From contig OY540815.1 in NCBI GenBank assembly GCA_961205875.1, positions 6,758,001 to 6,822,000 on the forward strand: DNA of 64,000 bases, in the 5' to 3' direction. The stretch comes from Sialis fuliginosa. Lineage: Eukaryota; Arthropoda; Insecta; Megaloptera; Sialidae. A program made the position numbers and the translations under genes. Shown here one piece after another: positions 11,224-21,480 of the stretch. The notes under the pieces are model-generated. The model searched no databases. It was not told the origin of the DNA and worked only from the letters and a program-made list of their open reading frames with translations. Each line of letters begins with the position of its first letter. The first letter of the stretch is position 1.

Positions 11224-12270
11224 ATTTACGTGCGTGTCATTTTTTACGTGCACGAAATCTCGCAAATAAAAAAATGCTATTGACTTTGTTGGGGTACCAA
11301 TCGAAGCGTCTTGATGTGAATATGATCTGAAAGAAAGGATTTTTCGATATTCAACCTCTACGGGGGTAAAAAGTGGTGTAAATAAAAATATTTTTTAGGT
11401 CGATTTAGTTAAATTAATAAATATTCTACAAATAATGAAACATGTATTTCAGTATTTTTTTATACGTGCCTAAAAAGCCAATGAAGAGGTGAAAACCACC
11501 CTCAAAATTAAAAAAAAATTGTTTATATACATATACATATTACAACAAATTATTCACATAAATTATATGGAAACAATAAATAATCAGTATTCAAGTATTT
11601 ATAGTCATACCATGATGGGAAGTTGGTTGTGTGGACGTCAAAAGTTAAACCCACGCCTTGTTTTATTAATTAATCAAAATCATAACTGCCAATAAATAAA
11701 AACCAAAAATCAAAAATCCAGTATTTGAAAGAAGCGCAATTAATTTTAAAATTGAAATAATTTCAAAATAATTAATTTCTCAAAGTAATTTAAGGCTACT
11801 GCCGCTACTAGATACTCGCCTGGTTTTTACGTCCCCAGAGAAATAACCTACGGCGGTTATGTGTAGGTAGGTGTCTGCGTGACCCGCGTGCATTCTCGGA
11901 GGGGGGAGATCAGATGAGCATAGGTTGAGTTCATAGTGCATAAAATATTCATACGGACTTCGTACTTCTCCTGACTCACCTGAAAACGGTGCATGTTGGG
12001 TGGGCTGTAGCGACGGGCAAACATGTATACGTATATGCGGAACCAATTATTGTTATATGGGTAGACAGTCGATTCGATTCCTTGTGACAATGTAAAAGGA
12101 AGATCACGTTTAGAATGACTCACATGAATGAAAATGAACAAAAATATAAATATTTTCAATACTGATACCGCAGACATACTCATATTAAGAGTTCTGACAA
12201 CCCGAATCGATTTCTGATTGATTGTAGTATTGCCAAATCTCACTCATCAGCCATATTTTCTGATTTTATC
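11224..12270. other. Unassigned; overlapping open frames without support
   Basis: Two overlapping minus-strand frames (88 codons at 11780-12046 and 128 codons at 11857-12243) cross a less AT-rich stretch. Neither shows a domain, repeated motif or sister copy in the window, so I do not call a gene; an unrecognised exon cannot be excluded. Confidence 0.35.
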
Positions 12271-12278
12271 AATTAATA

Positions 12279-12737
12279 CAGCGATTCTCAACCTGTGGGG
12301 CGTGATAAAACTAAATGGGGGGCGCGAGCATATCGAGAAAAAATGAGAAAAAATATTATTAAAAAAATTATTTTATTTACTGAAAGAAAAGCAATAAAAT
12401 ACATTCTGGCATTATAAGAAATAAAATACACGTTTACATTTATACTGATATAATATACTTATAAATAGGATTGTATCAGTACTGCACAATGTATTTAATA
12501 ATTAACTTATCAATATTAAATTAAAAACAAGATTAATAATTATTATTAGTGACTCTCTTGGGTCTGTCTTGCAGATGAAAGTTTTTCGAAATAAAATACA
12601 ATTAAATTAAATAGAAACTTATATTACAATTACAGCACGATTTAAGTGAAAATTATTGTTTGAGAAGCGGGGGGGGGGGGGGATGAGAATTGTGATTGAA
12701 AATTGGATCGCAAATACTAAAAGGTTGAGAAACACTG
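12279..12737. mobile_element. hAT-like MITE, perfect 8-bp target duplication
   Basis: The ends CAGCGATTCTCAACC and GGTTGAGAAACACTG are mutually inverted with two mismatches, and AATTAATA flanks both sides (12271-12278 and 12738-12745). The 459-bp interior is non-coding and holds a run of about 14 G near 12669-12682. Eight-base duplications and CAG...CTG ends define hAT-type elements; this one must have been moved by a transposase encoded elsewhere. Confidence 0.9.
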
Positions 12738-12808
12738 AATTAATATCATTAAATATATATATGTACTTCATATTATTATATAATGTTCAATATTAATTTT
12801 ATTTTTTT

Positions 12809-13106
12809 AGATCTGAAGTGATCAAATCAGATCTGGAATAAAGACAAGATTGAGACAAATTAATATTTTTTAACTGGTTTATGATCTGTGGAGACCTGTA
12901 AAGATCTATTGTACAACAACCGTCAAAGATCTACAATGATCTACAAATATCTCTAATCTTGTAAATCGTGATAGAGATTCAAACGTTGAAAATTCATTAA
13001 CTTTCAACAATCTTTGTAGATCGTTGTAAATCAGACCAGTGAACAAATATGATTTTGTCTCAAAATGCAGATCTATCCCAAATTTGATTTGATCACTTCA
13101 GATCTA
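12809..13106. mobile_element. GATC-rich terminal inverted repeat element
   Basis: AGATCTGAAGTGATCAAATC at the left end is answered by TTTGATCACTTCAGATCTA at the right. The interior is filled with AGATCTAC / GATCTACAA words. T-rich sequence flanks both sides, so the exact target duplication is unclear. No coding capacity. Confidence 0.8.
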
Positions 13107-13560
13107 AATTTTTTTCCCGGGAAATGAAATTTTGAATAAATCACGTTACCGCCGATTTTGCTAAAAAAATAACTCTTACTGGAATATCTCTAGTCTGAAT
13201 CTAGTATGTCTTCGACAAGACATCAATTATTATATAAATTAAATCTAAACTTACAAATGACATAAGTTAACAAGGAGTCATATGGCATATGGTATACGAT
13301 ACCTTTAAAAAAATTTATTAATAATTTTGTATTCAATCCAAAAAAATAGCCCGTCTAAATTCTTATCACTTCTTATTAGTTTTAAATTTTTTATAAAATT
13401 TATTATAGTTTTTTATGATATATTTTATCATAATACATTTTTTTATTTTATAATACATTTTTTTATTTTTCACTGGGAAATTGAAGGAGTGAAAATTTAT
13501 AAATAAAAACTTCAAAACAAAGTAAAACTGACCCACGAATAAATTATAACTGTTTTGTTT
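13107..13560. other. Unassigned AT-rich DNA
   Basis: Contains a short local duplication of ATACATTTTTTTATTTT near 13432-13467. No other feature. Confidence 0.4.
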
Positions 13561-13574
13561 AAATTTTTAAAATG

Positions 13575-13655
13575 AAAACTATTAAACCGATTTTGATGAA
13601 ACTTTCACAGTGTTCGACAGCCTAAGACCCTAAAATTAGTTTAGGCTGTATGACA
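13575..13655 (+). repeat. Short interspersed fragment (CCGATTTTGATGAAACTTTCAC type)
   Basis: CCGATTTTGATGAAACTTTC followed by TAAGACC and AATTAGTTTAGGCT is shared with 49920-49985. A related phrase (TAGCCTAAATTAAC) lies at 30038. Probably the 3' part of an old mobile repeat. Confidence 0.5.
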
Positions 13656-13937
13656 ATTGATTTATGGCAAGCCTATATTAAGGAAAATGTGCTTGTTTTA
13701 ATATATAAAATGAAAAAAATCAAAGATAGTTGTGATATTAATGTAATTATACCACCATAACAACCACATTGGCGGTAGTTAACATTTACAAAATAAATAT
13801 ATTCTGAAAACATTATATCCACGCCACTGCACATTAAATGGGCAATTATACTCACAGCAGTGCAAATATTAACATCGGACACCTTGTATATGATTAAAAT
13901 AAACTGTTTCAAATGCATACATTCACTGGAGAACATC

Positions 13938-14020
13938 AGGAAACGTTGGTAAATTAATGTAATACATGTAAACGGACTCTGACCCTTGCAGAACCCCAAT
14001 CACTGTAACAGAAGTAGCTG
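13938..14020 (-). pseudogene. Possible decayed non-LTR reverse-transcriptase motif
   Basis: Read on the minus strand, one frame gives TSVTVIGVLQGS, then YYINLPTFPDVLQ followed by a stop. Many non-LTR (LINE) reverse transcriptases have G-V-P-Q-G-S...Y-I-N-D-L-P at fingers/palm motif 4, so this could be that motif with a short deletion. The frame breaks on both sides and no YADD box survives. It could be chance in AT-rich DNA. Confidence 0.35.
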
Positions 14021-14218
14021 CTAGTCTATTGTTTTTGTACAATATTGTTCTTTATGCATTGTTTTGTTTTTCAATCTTATTAACTTTATTACTATCTATA
14101 AATATGTTTATTTCCGAACGGATGCGAAAATAAGTAACTCCTCGGATCAACTTATTTTATTTTTGACAGTTGGTTGAGTTAATAATAACAAAAATCTTTT
14201 TTACTAAATTTATACTTT
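14021..14218. other. Unassigned AT-rich DNA
   Basis: No recognisable feature. Confidence 0.4.
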
Positions 14219-14525
14219 ACTAGCGGGCCCTACGCACGATAGTTAATATTTCACCCCCTGTCACGTATCTAGGGTTGTAATTGTTGTTTTAACTGAGTCA
14301 ATAAACGTTGTTCTGCCCAAAAATAATTTGTTTAAAAATCAGACCATTAATACACATTTTCGTAAATATCTCGACTCCAGTAATTTGTAGAAATATTTTT
14401 TTCCACGTAACTACATATATTCTGAATATGAGTCAAATCGGACCATAAATGCTCATTCTCGACCCCAGCGCTACCTACCAAGTCCGAAAAATCTATAAAC
14501 TTATCGGAGCGCCAAACGAACGTTC
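14219..14525 (+). repeat. Mobile-repeat fragment related to 45040-45090
   Basis: CTAGCGGGCCCTACGCACG is an R1-type start. GTTAATATTTCACCCCCTGT and GGGTTGTAATTG...TTTTA match TTAATATTTTACCCCCTGTTAC at 45047. Ends at the hAT insertion that follows. Confidence 0.5.
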
Positions 14526-14537
14526 AGTGGTTTAGGC

Positions 14538-14871
14538 CATAGGTGTCCAACCTTTTTAACCTTCTGGGCCGCATAGCACAGATCAAATCTACTAAGGGCC
14601 GCATATACAATAAGGTGCCGCGCCTGCGAATACTAAAAATAGCGCCCCCCTGTTGTAATTAAAGATCCTCTTTTTCATTGTCATCACAATTTTGCCACCC
14701 AAACTTACTTTTAATTTTTGAAGACTTTTTTATTCCTCATGTCACTTTTTAATCCTGATAATGTTATTCAAAGAAAAAAAATAAGTTGTCAATCGATATT
14801 ACCTATTTAAAAAAATTATTTGATGAGGGCCACACCAAAGATCCTCGCGGGCCGCGGGTTGGACAAGCTTG
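14538..14871. mobile_element. hAT-like MITE, 8-bp target duplication GTTTAGGC
   Basis: The left end CATAGGTGTCCAACC and right end GGTTGGACAAGCTTG carry inverted GTCCAACC/GGTTGGAC repeats. GTTTAGGC precedes (14530-14537) and follows (14872-14879). The interior has GGGCCGC words near both ends and no open frame. Same family as 59374-60024 and the fragment at 2673-2710; an internal stretch recurs at 28040-28200. Confidence 0.92.
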
Positions 14872-15320
14872 GTTTAGGCCAGATGAGAATACATACATAC
14901 CATGTTTTTATATATTAAGATAAATCCTGATACGTACACAGAAAATTTAATAAAAAAATACGACAAACTTAATTTAAAAGGTACTGTGTGTATTTTTATA
15001 CTGTATATTTTTTTATTGACAAATATAATTATGTTCTCTATGTAATTCATATTGTTGACTTTTATAAACAAGACGTAGTGGGTAAACAAAAGAAGAAAAC
15101 AAAATTAAATTTACTTGATTGTCTTCAGGAAATAAAACTAAAAATACTTTTTACAATTTTACACTCTTTACCCGCGGATTCACTCGCGTGTATTTCAAAA
15201 TCGGTTAATGGTTTAATCTTTTTATTAGAAAATAAAATTTGTAAACTTTTTCCAAACAAGCGTCTGCAAAGGGGGGGGGGGAGTCTAATGGGACAACTTT
15301 CCCCCTGGAATATAACAAAT
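14872..15320. other. Unassigned; poly-G tract
   Basis: Open frames of 113 (plus) and 70 (minus) codons overlap each other and cross an uninterrupted run of about 10 G near 15270-15280, which argues against coding. No motif seen. Confidence 0.4.
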
Positions 15321-15660
15321 ACATTGTAGAGTCGCATACAGAAGTGGTCGACCAGTTTTCATTCAAATTCGCTTATAATAGACTTAGTAGTCTCCCCCCA
15401 TTCGATTATTATAATATTTAAATCTTTTTTCCAAGTACCAAACAAAAACTGATATTTTAAAACTCATTTTCTCTAGATAAAGAAGTACTCTTCGTTTATA
15501 GTACTCATATAATAATATATTTGTGCGATAAAATTATTAAGTAATCTATTGGTAATTGAAAATTTTGTAGAAATAAATATTTGATATTCCAAATTTTAGT
15601 ATTTAAATATGTTAAACTTGATATAAAATTAATTAGTAAAATGGACGTATATTTGTGTTT
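15321..15660 (+). repeat. Duplicated segment, copy 1 (left part)
   Basis: GCAGAAGTGGTCGACCAGTT-type sequence followed by TTTCATTCAAATTCGCTTAT and GTTTATAGTACTCATAT matches 37500-37880 in order. The match resumes at 16570-16650 (GATAACAGATGATGTTTGT, CTTCTGAAGCCCATA). The gap between the halves is the R1 insertion, so this copy is split and the one at 37.5 kb is not. Confidence 0.85.
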
Positions 15661-15670
15661 TTATTTAAAA

Positions 15671-16545
15671 CTAGCTGGGCCCACGCGGCTTCGCTCGCGT
15701 GAACTACGGAATTATTGTTTAGGATTTAAAAAATATATAGTTGAATTAATTACAAACACGATTAGTTATTAATGTAATAAAAACCAAATAACACTTAAAT
15801 TACCTACCTAACAAAAACGAATCAGAACAAAAAGTATAAATAATTTTTGTTCTATTTAAATTTAAAAGTTAATTATTGAAAACAAAATAAACAATTGACA
15901 ATCAAAAGAATACCGGCCTGTTCCCTTCCCTCTGCCTTGCGCTTCTAGTTGGTACGTTCCATCGCCATACACGGGTCACCATCGCACGAATAATATTTTC
16001 CCGTATAACATATATATCGATATTTTCTAAACTATACGACCAAATTGGATGCTGTAAATGGCAAATTGTATCTACATTAAGTACTTATGACGATGAAATC
16101 ATTTATTTCGATAAGGATTAATGTTTTGCATGTCATAAGTCCACGTAAACAGAACCCAAATATTTTATGTTTTCTTAGTAACATAAAAGCAGTAATTGTG
16201 GCTTAAATATAAAAGTTAGACATATAGTGTCGCGGACTTAATTGTAGAACTTTTGATTCTGCACAATTCTTTAACACATTATTTTGTTCTATATTGAACG
16301 GTTTAGGAAGCGTATTACAAAACAGCGCGCCGACGGCAAAATTTTTTCCGACTTGATTTACTATTATCGTCACTGCTTAGTTGTTATGATACCTAACGTA
16401 AAAAAATATAGCCTATAATCTGACCAGAGAACATACCTATGAATTAAAAAAAAACACGTAAATCGGATAAGTGGTTCTCGAGTGATAAGGTAACTAACGG
16501 ACAGACAGACAGACAGAGAGACGTTGAGCTTTATATATATTAAGG
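15671..16545 (+). repeat. Interspersed repeat R1, copy 2
   Basis: Starts CTAGCTGGGCCCACGCGGC and TTCGCTCGCG, ends in a CAGACAGACAGACAGAGAG run plus GTTGAGCTTTATATATATT. Closely matches 354-1222. It interrupts the duplicated segment whose uninterrupted version lies at 37500-37950, which shows that R1 is mobile. No open frame of its own. Confidence 0.88.
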
Positions 16546-16655
16546 ATGATGTAGCTATATAAGCTCCGCCCTAAAAAAAGATAACAGATGATGTTTGTTT
16601 TAATATGTTATAAACGATTCCAACCTTCTGAAGCCCATAATACATACAATGATAA
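16546..16655 (+). repeat. Duplicated segment, copy 1 (right part)
   Basis: AAAAAGATAACAGATGATG...CTTCTGAAGCCCATAATACA continues the match to 37868-37945 beyond the R1 insertion. Confidence 0.75.
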
Positions 16656-17225
16656 TAAAATCGAGTCATTTTGGTTTTTGAAAAGATATTTTACGATTGT
16701 TACATAATAAGTACAGTGTCTTGCTTTTGTCAGTAGGTACATCATTTTCAGTAAGTGCAGCATTAAACAGGTGATATTCTCAGGTGAAAATAAAGACACC
16801 CCACATACATCATCTATACTTTACTGCACATGTAATAAAAACCAAGTACCGAATCATAAAACTAGACATAAAAATACCTTTCGAAGTAAATTAATATTTA
16901 ATAACAATAATTTTTAAATAAATAATACATACTTCAGATGCAGCTTCCAGAGAGCTCAGGTGAATTTAACAAGCGTACATTAAGTGCATTCTAATAATTA
17001 CACAACATCGGTGAGCGTTACCTTCCCCCCTGGCTAGGGGAGATGCAGGAGAGTAAAACTTGTTGTCCGGTAATCGATAACGAAGATTTATTCACAAGTG
17101 ATATTTCAATTAGTGTGGAGATAAATTAAAGCTAGTAGCATATCTTTAAATGTCTTGATAGAAAAAGAGAGAATCTTTGTTATTATTGTCATATGTAAAG
17201 TTTACACCTCAACCACAATAAAACA
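16656..17225. other. Unassigned AT-rich DNA
   Basis: No gene or repeat boundary recognised. Confidence 0.4.
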
Positions 17226-17230
17226 AAGTC

Positions 17231-17274
17231 ACTCGACACGTGTTTCGACTTCACAAGAAGTCCTCATCAGGAGC
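17231..17274 (-). ncRNA. Hammerhead ribozyme candidate (Penelope-type, minimal)
   Basis: Read on the minus strand: stem I strand GCTC (17274-17271), core CTGATGA (17270-17264), one extra G, stem II GACTTC/GAAGTC (17262-17257 with 17252-17247, loop TTGT), GAAA (17246-17243), self-complementary stem III ACAC/GTGT (17243-17236), cleavage nucleotide C (17235), stem I partner GAGT. All invariant hammerhead bases are present. Small hammerheads with tiny palindromic stem III are known from Penelope-like elements, where they act as dimers. No reverse-transcriptase frame adjoins, so this is likely a solo remnant. Activity untested. Confidence 0.7.
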
Positions 17275-17276
17275 CT

Positions 17277-17586
17277 AACAGTTCCAGAATGTTCTAGTTA
17301 CAAAACAAAATATAGTTTGGGTACCACTGTCGTATGCGTATATTGATAAGTAAATGTTAGAAACTAATTAACTCATAAAGGGGAGGGGTTACCTGAACGT
17401 ATTACAGCAACCAACACACAATGGTGAAGCTAGGGGTAGTTTAAGATAAAAAGAGGACTCAATCTCCGGTAGACCGCTAACGACATGAATACCAAAAATT
17501 CTGCAAGTATTAAATATAATGCATAAATACATGAAAAATATGTGATAATAAAAAAAACTTTTTGAATATCAATTTTACGTCTAAAC
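17277..17586. other. Unassigned AT-rich DNA
   Basis: Ends with the 8-bp target duplication GTCTAAAC (17579-17586) of the hAT element that follows. Otherwise nothing recognised. Confidence 0.45.
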
Positions 17587-18494
17587 CAGGCCTGGCCAAC
17601 CCAAATTGCATCGCGGGCCGCATTGACGACCAAAAATTTTCCAAGATCCGCACATAAATAAAAAAATTTGTAAAAATTTTTAGATTTTACGGTTTTGAAT
17701 TTATTTCTAATTAATATTTTTTTTTAAGTAGAACTACGTCTTACCCGGCAAAATGTAGGATAAGCTCGGAAACACGAATGTAATGAAAATATGTCACACT
17801 TTGAAAGCTCATATCTCCGGAACTAATAATAATCATAGAGCAATAAATAAAAAGCCAATAGGTAGCTTATGTAATAAATTTTATAATTTAATGACTTTTA
17901 ACCTCCCATCCCTAAACTTTTAAATGTATTAGCATAAAAAATGTAAAGCTAATTTTCACAGATGAAAGGTTGTAATTGATCTTATTCTATCCAGTGCAGG
18001 TGGGAAAAAACCTAAATAAGTGCAGGAGTTTTAGAGAGAAAATTATCCACAACCTCGCATAGAAACCGAGATATTTACGATTTTGTATAATTAATAAATA
18101 ACGAAAAATCTCAATATTTTGGCCCATCACAGATAAAGGGTTGTAATTTGTCTCATTCGATCCGAGGGAAAAAACAAGCAAGTGTTCAATCATAGTAAAT
18201 TTAAAAAAATATTTAACCAACAACAAAATATATCTGTATGGTTTCAAGTATTTAAAATACTAATAAATAATGGTTTTATTTATTCACAAAAATACTTCAA
18301 ATTCTAATTTTGTATTATATTATAAAACAAAATTATCAATTAAAATGATTAGTTAAGTCAAAATGAAATAAAAACCAATCCCAGTCATTGTGAAACACCT
18401 GATAATTAAAATAAACATTATAAAAACATAATTGTTTGTATGTGGCCGCGGACCGCACATAAGAGCGTCGCGGTCCGCGGGTTGGCCAGCCCTG
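17587..18494. mobile_element. hAT-like element, perfect 8-bp target duplication
   Basis: The ends CAGGCCTGGCCAACCC and GGGTTGGCCAGCCCTG are inverted repeats with one mismatch. GTCTAAAC flanks both (17579-17586, 18495-18502). GGGCCGC and GCGGTCCGCGG words lie just inside the ends. The 908-bp interior has no transposase and includes an R2-like stretch (17720-17870) and two diverged units with GTTGTAATT...ATTC...GGGAAAAAA. Another copy of the left end is at 47503. Confidence 0.92.
17720..17870 (-). repeat. R2-related segment inside the hAT element
   Basis: On the minus strand AAGCTACCTATTGGC...TTTATTGCTCTATGATTATT, CCGGAGATATGAGCTTTC and CGGGTAAGACGTAGTTC match R2 landmarks at 3950-4141 in order, with considerable divergence. 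Confidence 0.6.
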
Positions 18495-18502
18495 GTCTAA
18501 AC

Positions 18503-19880
18503 AAATAATTGGTTGAAAGATCAAAAAAGTGGTATGTGCCTCACCCACATAAGCGCATGGTTGAAGTGAAACTTCTTTTGTTTTCATTAACCATGCGAAT
18601 GAAATTAACAAACCTAAACGTATTTAATTAATAATCAAACATATTATTTTGACGTATAAGCCGTATACAAAACATGTAGTTTGACACTGACTTAAATTGA
18701 CTTGTATGAATTAATCCATATTTTTCTAATACATTTACTCATCGCTCTCTCACGCATATGCACATGTACACTCTCTTTAACGTTTTATCTTGAAAACCTG
18801 TTGTATTTTAAAACGTGTCGAGTGTCGAGGTCATTCCAATTCACTAGCTTGCTAAAGAAGTTTCACTTCATAAAATAATAATTTTAAATGTAACTTACTC
18901 CGGCCCTGTCTGTTAGCCATTGCATTGCATGTATACCAGTAAATCAAATGACTGAAGATGAACTTTCTGCAAAAAAGCATTCCACTTACAAACGTCTATA
19001 GTGATTTAAGATATTTTACTCTAAAGAATTTAAATAACGGTCTAGAGCTCAGATATTTTATATAAAAAGACTTAGGTATCTAAAGAATTACGACCTAAAT
19101 TGAGATCTCCTTTAAAATGACCAAGATAAATCTAAATCCTTATTTTTACCAGCCGCATATTTTATATTACTGATATAATCCATTTACGAAAATTGAGACC
19201 TTTATTTATCTTGTATGTATTGTAAAAAATCATACCATAAAAATGTTATTCCTTTTTGTATATATTTTTGAATAGCGTTTCGTCAAATTTTTTAGATCTT
19301 TAAATTATTTTTATAAAAATTTATACTATCAATATTTTGATGATTGATTTTTAAAAAACTAATCACTTTAAAAATTTCCAAATAAACTCGTATTTTATTT
19401 TATTTTTTAACGCGATTCGATCAAAACAGAAAACGAAGATATATTTTCAAAATAAAAAAAAATCTACGATATACTGAAGATATAAGATTTTTTTGGTATC
19501 AATTGATTCCTTTCAAGATTGCATCTCCATTATTTCAAATTATTTTTTAACAAAAAATATGTATGTTCTGAGAAAGGTATATGACATTTGATTTTTTTAT
19601 AAAAATCTTAAAATTGGTTAATTTTTGACACACCAAATCTAATGCATAAGATAGGCAAAAAATGAATTTCATGTACTTTTATTTTTTAATATTTTCTGGG
19701 TTATTTTAAACATTTCCTAAAAAAATTGATATAATAGTTACACAATTTATAAATCTCTAAAAATCAATCCAATAATACAAGCTTTTAGGCTTCAAAAGTG
19801 ATCTTGATATGGATTGATGGGTACAAACCACATCGATCTAGTCATTTTATTGGACACCATTTCGTTGCACATCTTCAGAG
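18503..19880. other. Unassigned AT-rich DNA
   Basis: About 1.4 kb without a recognisable gene, repeat end or RNA. The 91-codon minus frame at 18336-18611 runs out of the hAT element and is not a gene. Confidence 0.4.
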
Positions 19881-19885
19881 CTCTA

Positions 19886-19930
19886 TTGAAGATGTCCACT
19901 GCAATATGTGACGAAACGTTGGTCGATATA
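19886..19930 (+). ncRNA. Degenerate hammerhead-like motif
   Basis: TTGAAGA (19886-19892; C3 changed to T), one extra T, stem II GTC(C)AC pairing with GTGAC (19908-19912), GAAA (19913-19916), short stem III AC/GT with loop GTTG, then C (19924). The order and GAAACGTTGGTC ending match hammerheads of arthropod retroelements. The changed first core base and weak stem I suggest an inactive relic. Confidence 0.4.
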
Positions 19931-20344
19931 ACGACAAAATCGACGCGGCTTATGACCATCCACATCAAATCCAGTAAATCAATTTATAGTGTATAAAACA
20001 AAATACATAAAAATAATAATAAAGAATAAGAAATATTGAATTGAAACCACACCCTGTAGAAACAGGCAACATATACTATATTTAAACATAAACGCCACCA
20101 TTCTGCAGACTATTGTTCCGAGTGATATGTACCTTTCTGACCGACGTTAGTTTATGTATATCTGATACGCGAGAGCACGGAAATTGTACTGAATAATGTA
20201 GAGAGCTGTCACAATCCATTGATATTCATAAAACAGGAGCAGGGGCATGGTCTAAAGGAAATTGTCCTGTCAGGTGTCGCAGTGATACACGCGTCTACGT
20301 TACAATTAAATAAATATTGCAATGTTATCTATCACCCTTTTATA
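19931..20344. other. Unassigned DNA
   Basis: Nothing recognised. Confidence 0.35.
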
Positions 20345-20400
20345 TTTATTAACCGACTTCAAAATAGGAGGAGCATCTCAATTCGACCCGTATATGTATG
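20345..20400 (-). repeat. R5 end fragment
   Basis: CCGACTTCAAAATAGGAGG and CTCAATTCGACCCGTATAT are the complement of the R5 ending seen at 26830-26878 (GTCGAATTGAGAACC...AAGTCGG). Confidence 0.55.
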
Positions 20401-20584
20401 ATGATTTTTTAAACAAATGAAGTTAAATATTTTTAAGGATATATTTTACTTGACCTAATTTATAGAAAATTTTATACTCTACAAAAACGATTCTATAAAA
20501 TTTTCGCGTATTTTCGCGTAACATGTGTCGCTTTTGAGATGTGTTGAAAAAATAACTATTTTAGAATGTCACCCCTCCCCTTAA

Positions 20585-21480
20585 GGGAGGGGGTAAGGTT
20601 TTAAAGGCGAAAAAAAGCATATTTTCATGATTTTTTTTTTAAGATATGAATAATGTTGGTTTATTTATTTCATATACACGTTATAGTATGACATCTAAAG
20701 TATCTTTGGAAAAATTTTCAATTAAAAATATCAAAAAATAAGTCCATGACAGCAAATCTCTGGAGGCGCCTCGAAAAAAAGTTGTTATGCGGTGAACACC
20801 ATAACTCGTTACCGGATCATGTAAAACAAAAAAATCGAAATGTGCTTGAAAGGTGATTTGTTTCTCTAGGTAGTCACAGAGAGTTTTTTTTTTCGATTTA
20901 ATTATTTTTGGCAGCATTTGAAAGTGAAAAACGTGATTTTCGCTAAAAATTTCGGTGAATTTGTTATTATAAAATGGAAAAAAATGGTAAAAAAAAACAA
21001 CTCTCTCTGATTACCTGTTGATTTATGTGTAGAAATAGTGTTTAAAATTTCAAACGGATCGGTCAAGTAGATTTTGAGTTATAATGTTCACGAACTTCAA
21101 AAATGACATTTGCGAGAAAATCGATTTAAAGTTTATTATACTCGAACATCCAAAATTAAGCATCAATAAAAGGGTATAATTTTTTATAATTACACAGAAT
21201 CATCAAATGCCGGCTTCGTACAGTGAAACACTGTCATTCAGGATGTCCAATTCATCTTTTTGCTTTTGCCTAAGTTGGGTTCTACCCTCTTTACTTGTAC
21301 GTGCAGTTTGTCCGTATAAAAATCAAGCATGAGGGTCGGTCGCTTGAAACGCTGTATCTTCGTTAGTTTTATTCCGATTTACTTGAAATTTTGACACAAT
21401 ACTCTCGACATGTTGTACATTCAGAAAAAAATTTAAAAAAAATGCATTTTAAAACCTTACCCCCCCCCCCCCCCCCCCCC
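20585..21480. mobile_element. Probable TTAA-flanked inverted-repeat element
   Basis: The left GGGGGTAAGGTTTTAAA (20589-20605) is exactly mirrored by TTTAAAACCTTACCCCC (21448-21464). TTAA precedes the left end (20581-20584); on the right a run of about 21 C is followed by TAAG, so the expected TTAA is damaged or obscured. The interior is non-coding. TTAA insertion fits piggyBac-type elements, but assignment rests on one clean flank. Confidence 0.7.
21460..21480. repeat. Poly-C tract
   Basis: About 21 consecutive C bases at the inner right end of the inverted-repeat element. Likely length-unstable and a possible assembly weak point. Confidence 0.95.

Noticed and set aside
11145..11330. Cysteine/valine repeat peptide
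   Set aside because: Translation of the (TG)n microsatellite.
11857..12243. 128-codon minus-strand open frame, the longest in the window
   Set aside because: It overlaps another frame on the same strand, shows no domain or conserved motif, and is of a length expected by chance once in 64 kb of mixed-composition DNA.
14988..15329. 113-codon plus frame
   Set aside because: Crosses a G run, overlaps an opposite frame, and its first part is AT-driven low complexity.
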